NCBI GenBank assembly: GCA_035771165.1
Contig: JAWNZC010000409.1
Coordinates: 930,001-994,000, forward strand
Length of the DNA: 64,000 bases
Direction of reading: 5' to 3'
Source: Paragorgia papillata
Taxonomy: Eukaryota; Cnidaria; Anthozoa; Scleralcyonacea; Coralliidae
The position numbers and the translations under genes are program-made. A model generated the notes under the pieces. That model did not search any database. It was given only the letters and a program-made list of their open reading frames with translations, and was not told where the DNA came from. Shown in pieces: positions 62,242-64,000 of this stretch (positions within the stretch are counted from its first letter, which is position 1; every line of letters begins with the position of its first letter).

Positions 62242-62368
62242 CTGGTCAAAAGATTTTTGAAAGGATTGAATATTACGCGATATTTGTGTTAGTTCTTCTT
62301 TCATTCTAACTTCTGCATCTGACAGAGTTGGTTGTCGAGACTGAATAAATTCTAACACTTTGTGAATT
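62242..62368 (-). CDS. NUP88: Third-last exon of nucleoporin NUP88
   Basis: Reverse strand: acceptor gttttcttcatag, 127 nt (1+126), donor GTAAGC. Encodes IHKVLEFIQSRQPTLSDAEV then RMKEELTQISRNIQSFQKSF and DQ, a coiled-coil segment with the P.LS.AE..M..EL..I pattern of the NUP88 C-terminal region. Earlier exons should lie beyond 62.4 kb, possibly outside the window. Confidence 0.7.
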
Positions 62369-62521
62369 CTATGAAGAAAACGGGTTTTCTACGTTAGTAC
62401 AGTGTTTTCGGCTTGAAGTTGTTAAAGTTTCACTGGTACAAGCTGTCGTAAGTTGTTAAACAACTCATAAACTCTGAGCCTCAGACAGGAATGAGTTTAA
62501 TCACTTACGACAGCTTATACG

Positions 62522-62790
62522 GCAAAACAAAACAAAACAAAACAAAACAAAACAAAAAACAACACAACACAACACAACACAAAACACAAAACACAAAACA
62601 CAAAACAAAACAAAACAAAACAACAAAACAAAACAACAAAACAAAACAAAACAAAACAACAAAACAAAACAACAAAACAACAAAACAAGACAAGACAAAA
62701 CAAATCAAAAAACAAACAAACAAACAAACAAACAAAAAAACCCAACAAAACAAAACAAAACAAAACAAAACAAAACAAAACAAGAACAAT
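62522..62790. repeat. (AAAAC)n-type low-complexity array
   Basis: aaaac/aaac/acaac units for about 270 bp with small variants (caagac, caaatc). Confidence 0.95.
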
Positions 62791-62821
62791 GTGGACATGC
62801 ACATTGACTTATAATCAACTC

Positions 62822-63114
62822 TGATACGCAACATTGCAATTTTGATTGGCGGATTCAATCAGCAACGTGCAAACGATTTATCACGATTCCTCGACGGGTT
62901 GCCCTAAAAAATCGTTTTAAATACCAAACTTTGAATAATGCAAAATTATACATAAAGTTAGATCTATTAACTTCAAGAGCAACGTTACATTTATTTGTTG
63001 TTCGATGTTTGAAAGTTGAAACCACTATTTTAACCAACCAGACGAGGAATCGTGATAAAGCGTTCGCAAGTTGTTGATTGAATCCGCTCATCAAAATTGC
63101 AATGTTGCGTATCA
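62822..63114. mobile_element. MITE with ~72-bp inverted ends
   Basis: TGATACGCAACATTGCAATT ... mirrored at 63044-63114, with inner cacgattcctcg inverted as cgaggaatcgtg. No clear TSD; no transposase. Confidence 0.75.
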
Positions 63115-64000
63115 ATATTGCAAAGTCGTAGGCAAAAGAACAGCCGGTTTGACTATAAAATTCACCTTACATTTTATGTTCAGGAAAATTTAGATTCTCT
63201 AGGGCGCTGCCGCTACAAGCAGGTAAGCAAAAAAAAAATAGGCAACAACTTGTCTCTATTTTTCGTTTGGGGGTGCCACCAGCGTACCTTACTCGAAATG
63301 ATTTAGGCATAACCCTAATGAATTTGGATGTTGGGCAATTGTATTGTTCATTGTATATTCATATGAATTTATAGGGTATAGACCAATTGCATAAATGTCA
63401 CATAATGTATCGTTATACACGCATAGTCTCAAACTCCTTTATATTGAGTGAAGAATTGAATCAGAACAACGAGTAAACGTGAATAAAATTCAAAAGAATG
63501 AAGTTGAGGGTATGCATGTATAATGATGATGCATTGTGATATTTATGCCATTGGCGTATACAGATATATCCGCGTAAATATACAATAAGCAACACAATTT
63601 ACGAAATTTTTCGTTCTTCCTGGAATTTATGGGAGATACTATACATAACTATCAAAAACGACAAAAACCAACTCAACTAATAAATAATGAACGGTGGTGC
63701 ATTGTAGTGTCAGTGTAACTAGCCCATAATCAACATGATATATATGTTCTGTATTAAGGTCTTCGTTAAGGTTTGCAAGGTCATTTCGGTAAAGCGCTCT
63801 CAATTCGTCAGAATTTGTCACAAAAATAAAATAGATATCGTTAGAAAGCTATTAATTTGTAGAATACAATGTTGTCTTTGCGATAAACACAAACAAATAA
63901 TAGTTGTGAATTTTAAAAGTAAAACCAGAGGGCGTCACTCGGGATGACTCAAGTAAAAAGCGTTTTATTTTGTTCAAAATATTTTTTCCAGTTTAATTCC
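63115..64000. other. Right end of window, no supported gene
   Basis: AT-rich with short ORFs only. Presumably more NUP88 intron or 5' flank. Confidence 0.3.

Noticed and set aside
62501..62858. ORFs rich in LFCFV or QNKT
   Set aside because: Translation of the AAAAC low-complexity array.
63184..63222. Plus-strand 39-nt exon-like sequence (acceptor ttttatgttcag, donor GTAAGC)
   Set aside because: Good splice sites but only 13 codons, on the opposite strand to NUP88 and without a partner exon.

Overview
The window is AT-rich DNA from an animal nuclear genome, most likely a marine invertebrate. A cnidarian is my best guess, but sponge, mollusc or hemichordate cannot be excluded. The support is short exons with GT/AG introns and recognisable metazoan genes (a Death-domain gene and the last three exons of nucleoporin NUP88). 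It is also crowded with transposons of many classes: Polinton, Ty3/Gypsy, Penelope-like, LINE, hAT, MULE-like, fold-back MITEs and long satellites. There is no sign of prokaryotic organisation. LAYOUT: 0.1-12.8 kb carries scattered minus-strand exons of one gene. It has a Death domain of MyD88/IRAK type, several short exons that all fit one intron phase, and a terminal exon ending at 135. Its introns hold a decayed Penelope-like element (2-3.8 kb), a 0.9 kb GT-rich minisatellite (4.3-5.2 kb), a RecQ-like helicase relic (6.6-7.0 kb) and fold-back elements. 13-19 kb is mostly non-coding with several MITEs. 19-25.7 kb holds a long inverted repeat whose arms enclose the 3' part of a broken Gypsy element with its 3' LTR. 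Directly next to the LTR lies a decayed second copy of the Death-domain gene's 3' end, with three tandem copies of its 60-bp exon. 25.8-31.5 kb holds a LINE relic, an 8-bp-TSD hAT element and an ankyrin-repeat pseudogene.  POLINTON: The centrepiece is an apparently complete Polinton/Maverick, 31715-51660 (19,946 bp). It has 204/203-bp terminal inverted repeats starting AGTAGTGTC, a GCCGGC 6-bp target duplication, and about 22 uninterrupted genes. It encodes the replication and integration set (protein-primed DNA polymerase B, retrovirus-type integrase, a primase-like protein), a virion set (double jelly-roll major capsid protein, penton-like minor capsid protein, A32-type packaging ATPase, small membrane proteins) and an accessory cassette. 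The accessory genes include a 513-aa collagen-like fibre and a 274-aa coiled-coil/lectin-like fibre that share the N-terminus MSYYYGY. Others are an acidic repeat coiled coil, zinc-finger proteins and a candidate TFIIB/VLTF3-like zinc-ribbon protein. No adenovirus-type maturation protease was found. Nearly every gene begins on an AATAAA(T)ATG-like motif, and several 3' ends carry an AT-rich hairpin with an A5 loop. Together these suggest the element has its own virus-like transcription punctuation. Three genes have tandemly duplicated 3' ends, and a 63-bp piece of the ATPase gene has been copied elsewhere in the element.  Right of the Polinton are a 1.35-kb hAT element (8-bp TSD), a 1.4-kb satellite with a 10-bp unit, a CR1-like LINE tail and several palindromes. 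The three C-terminal exons of NUP88 follow on the minus strand at 57.1-62.4 kb, with a tRNA-like sequence and long AAAC/AGAC/AAAAC microsatellites in and around its introns.
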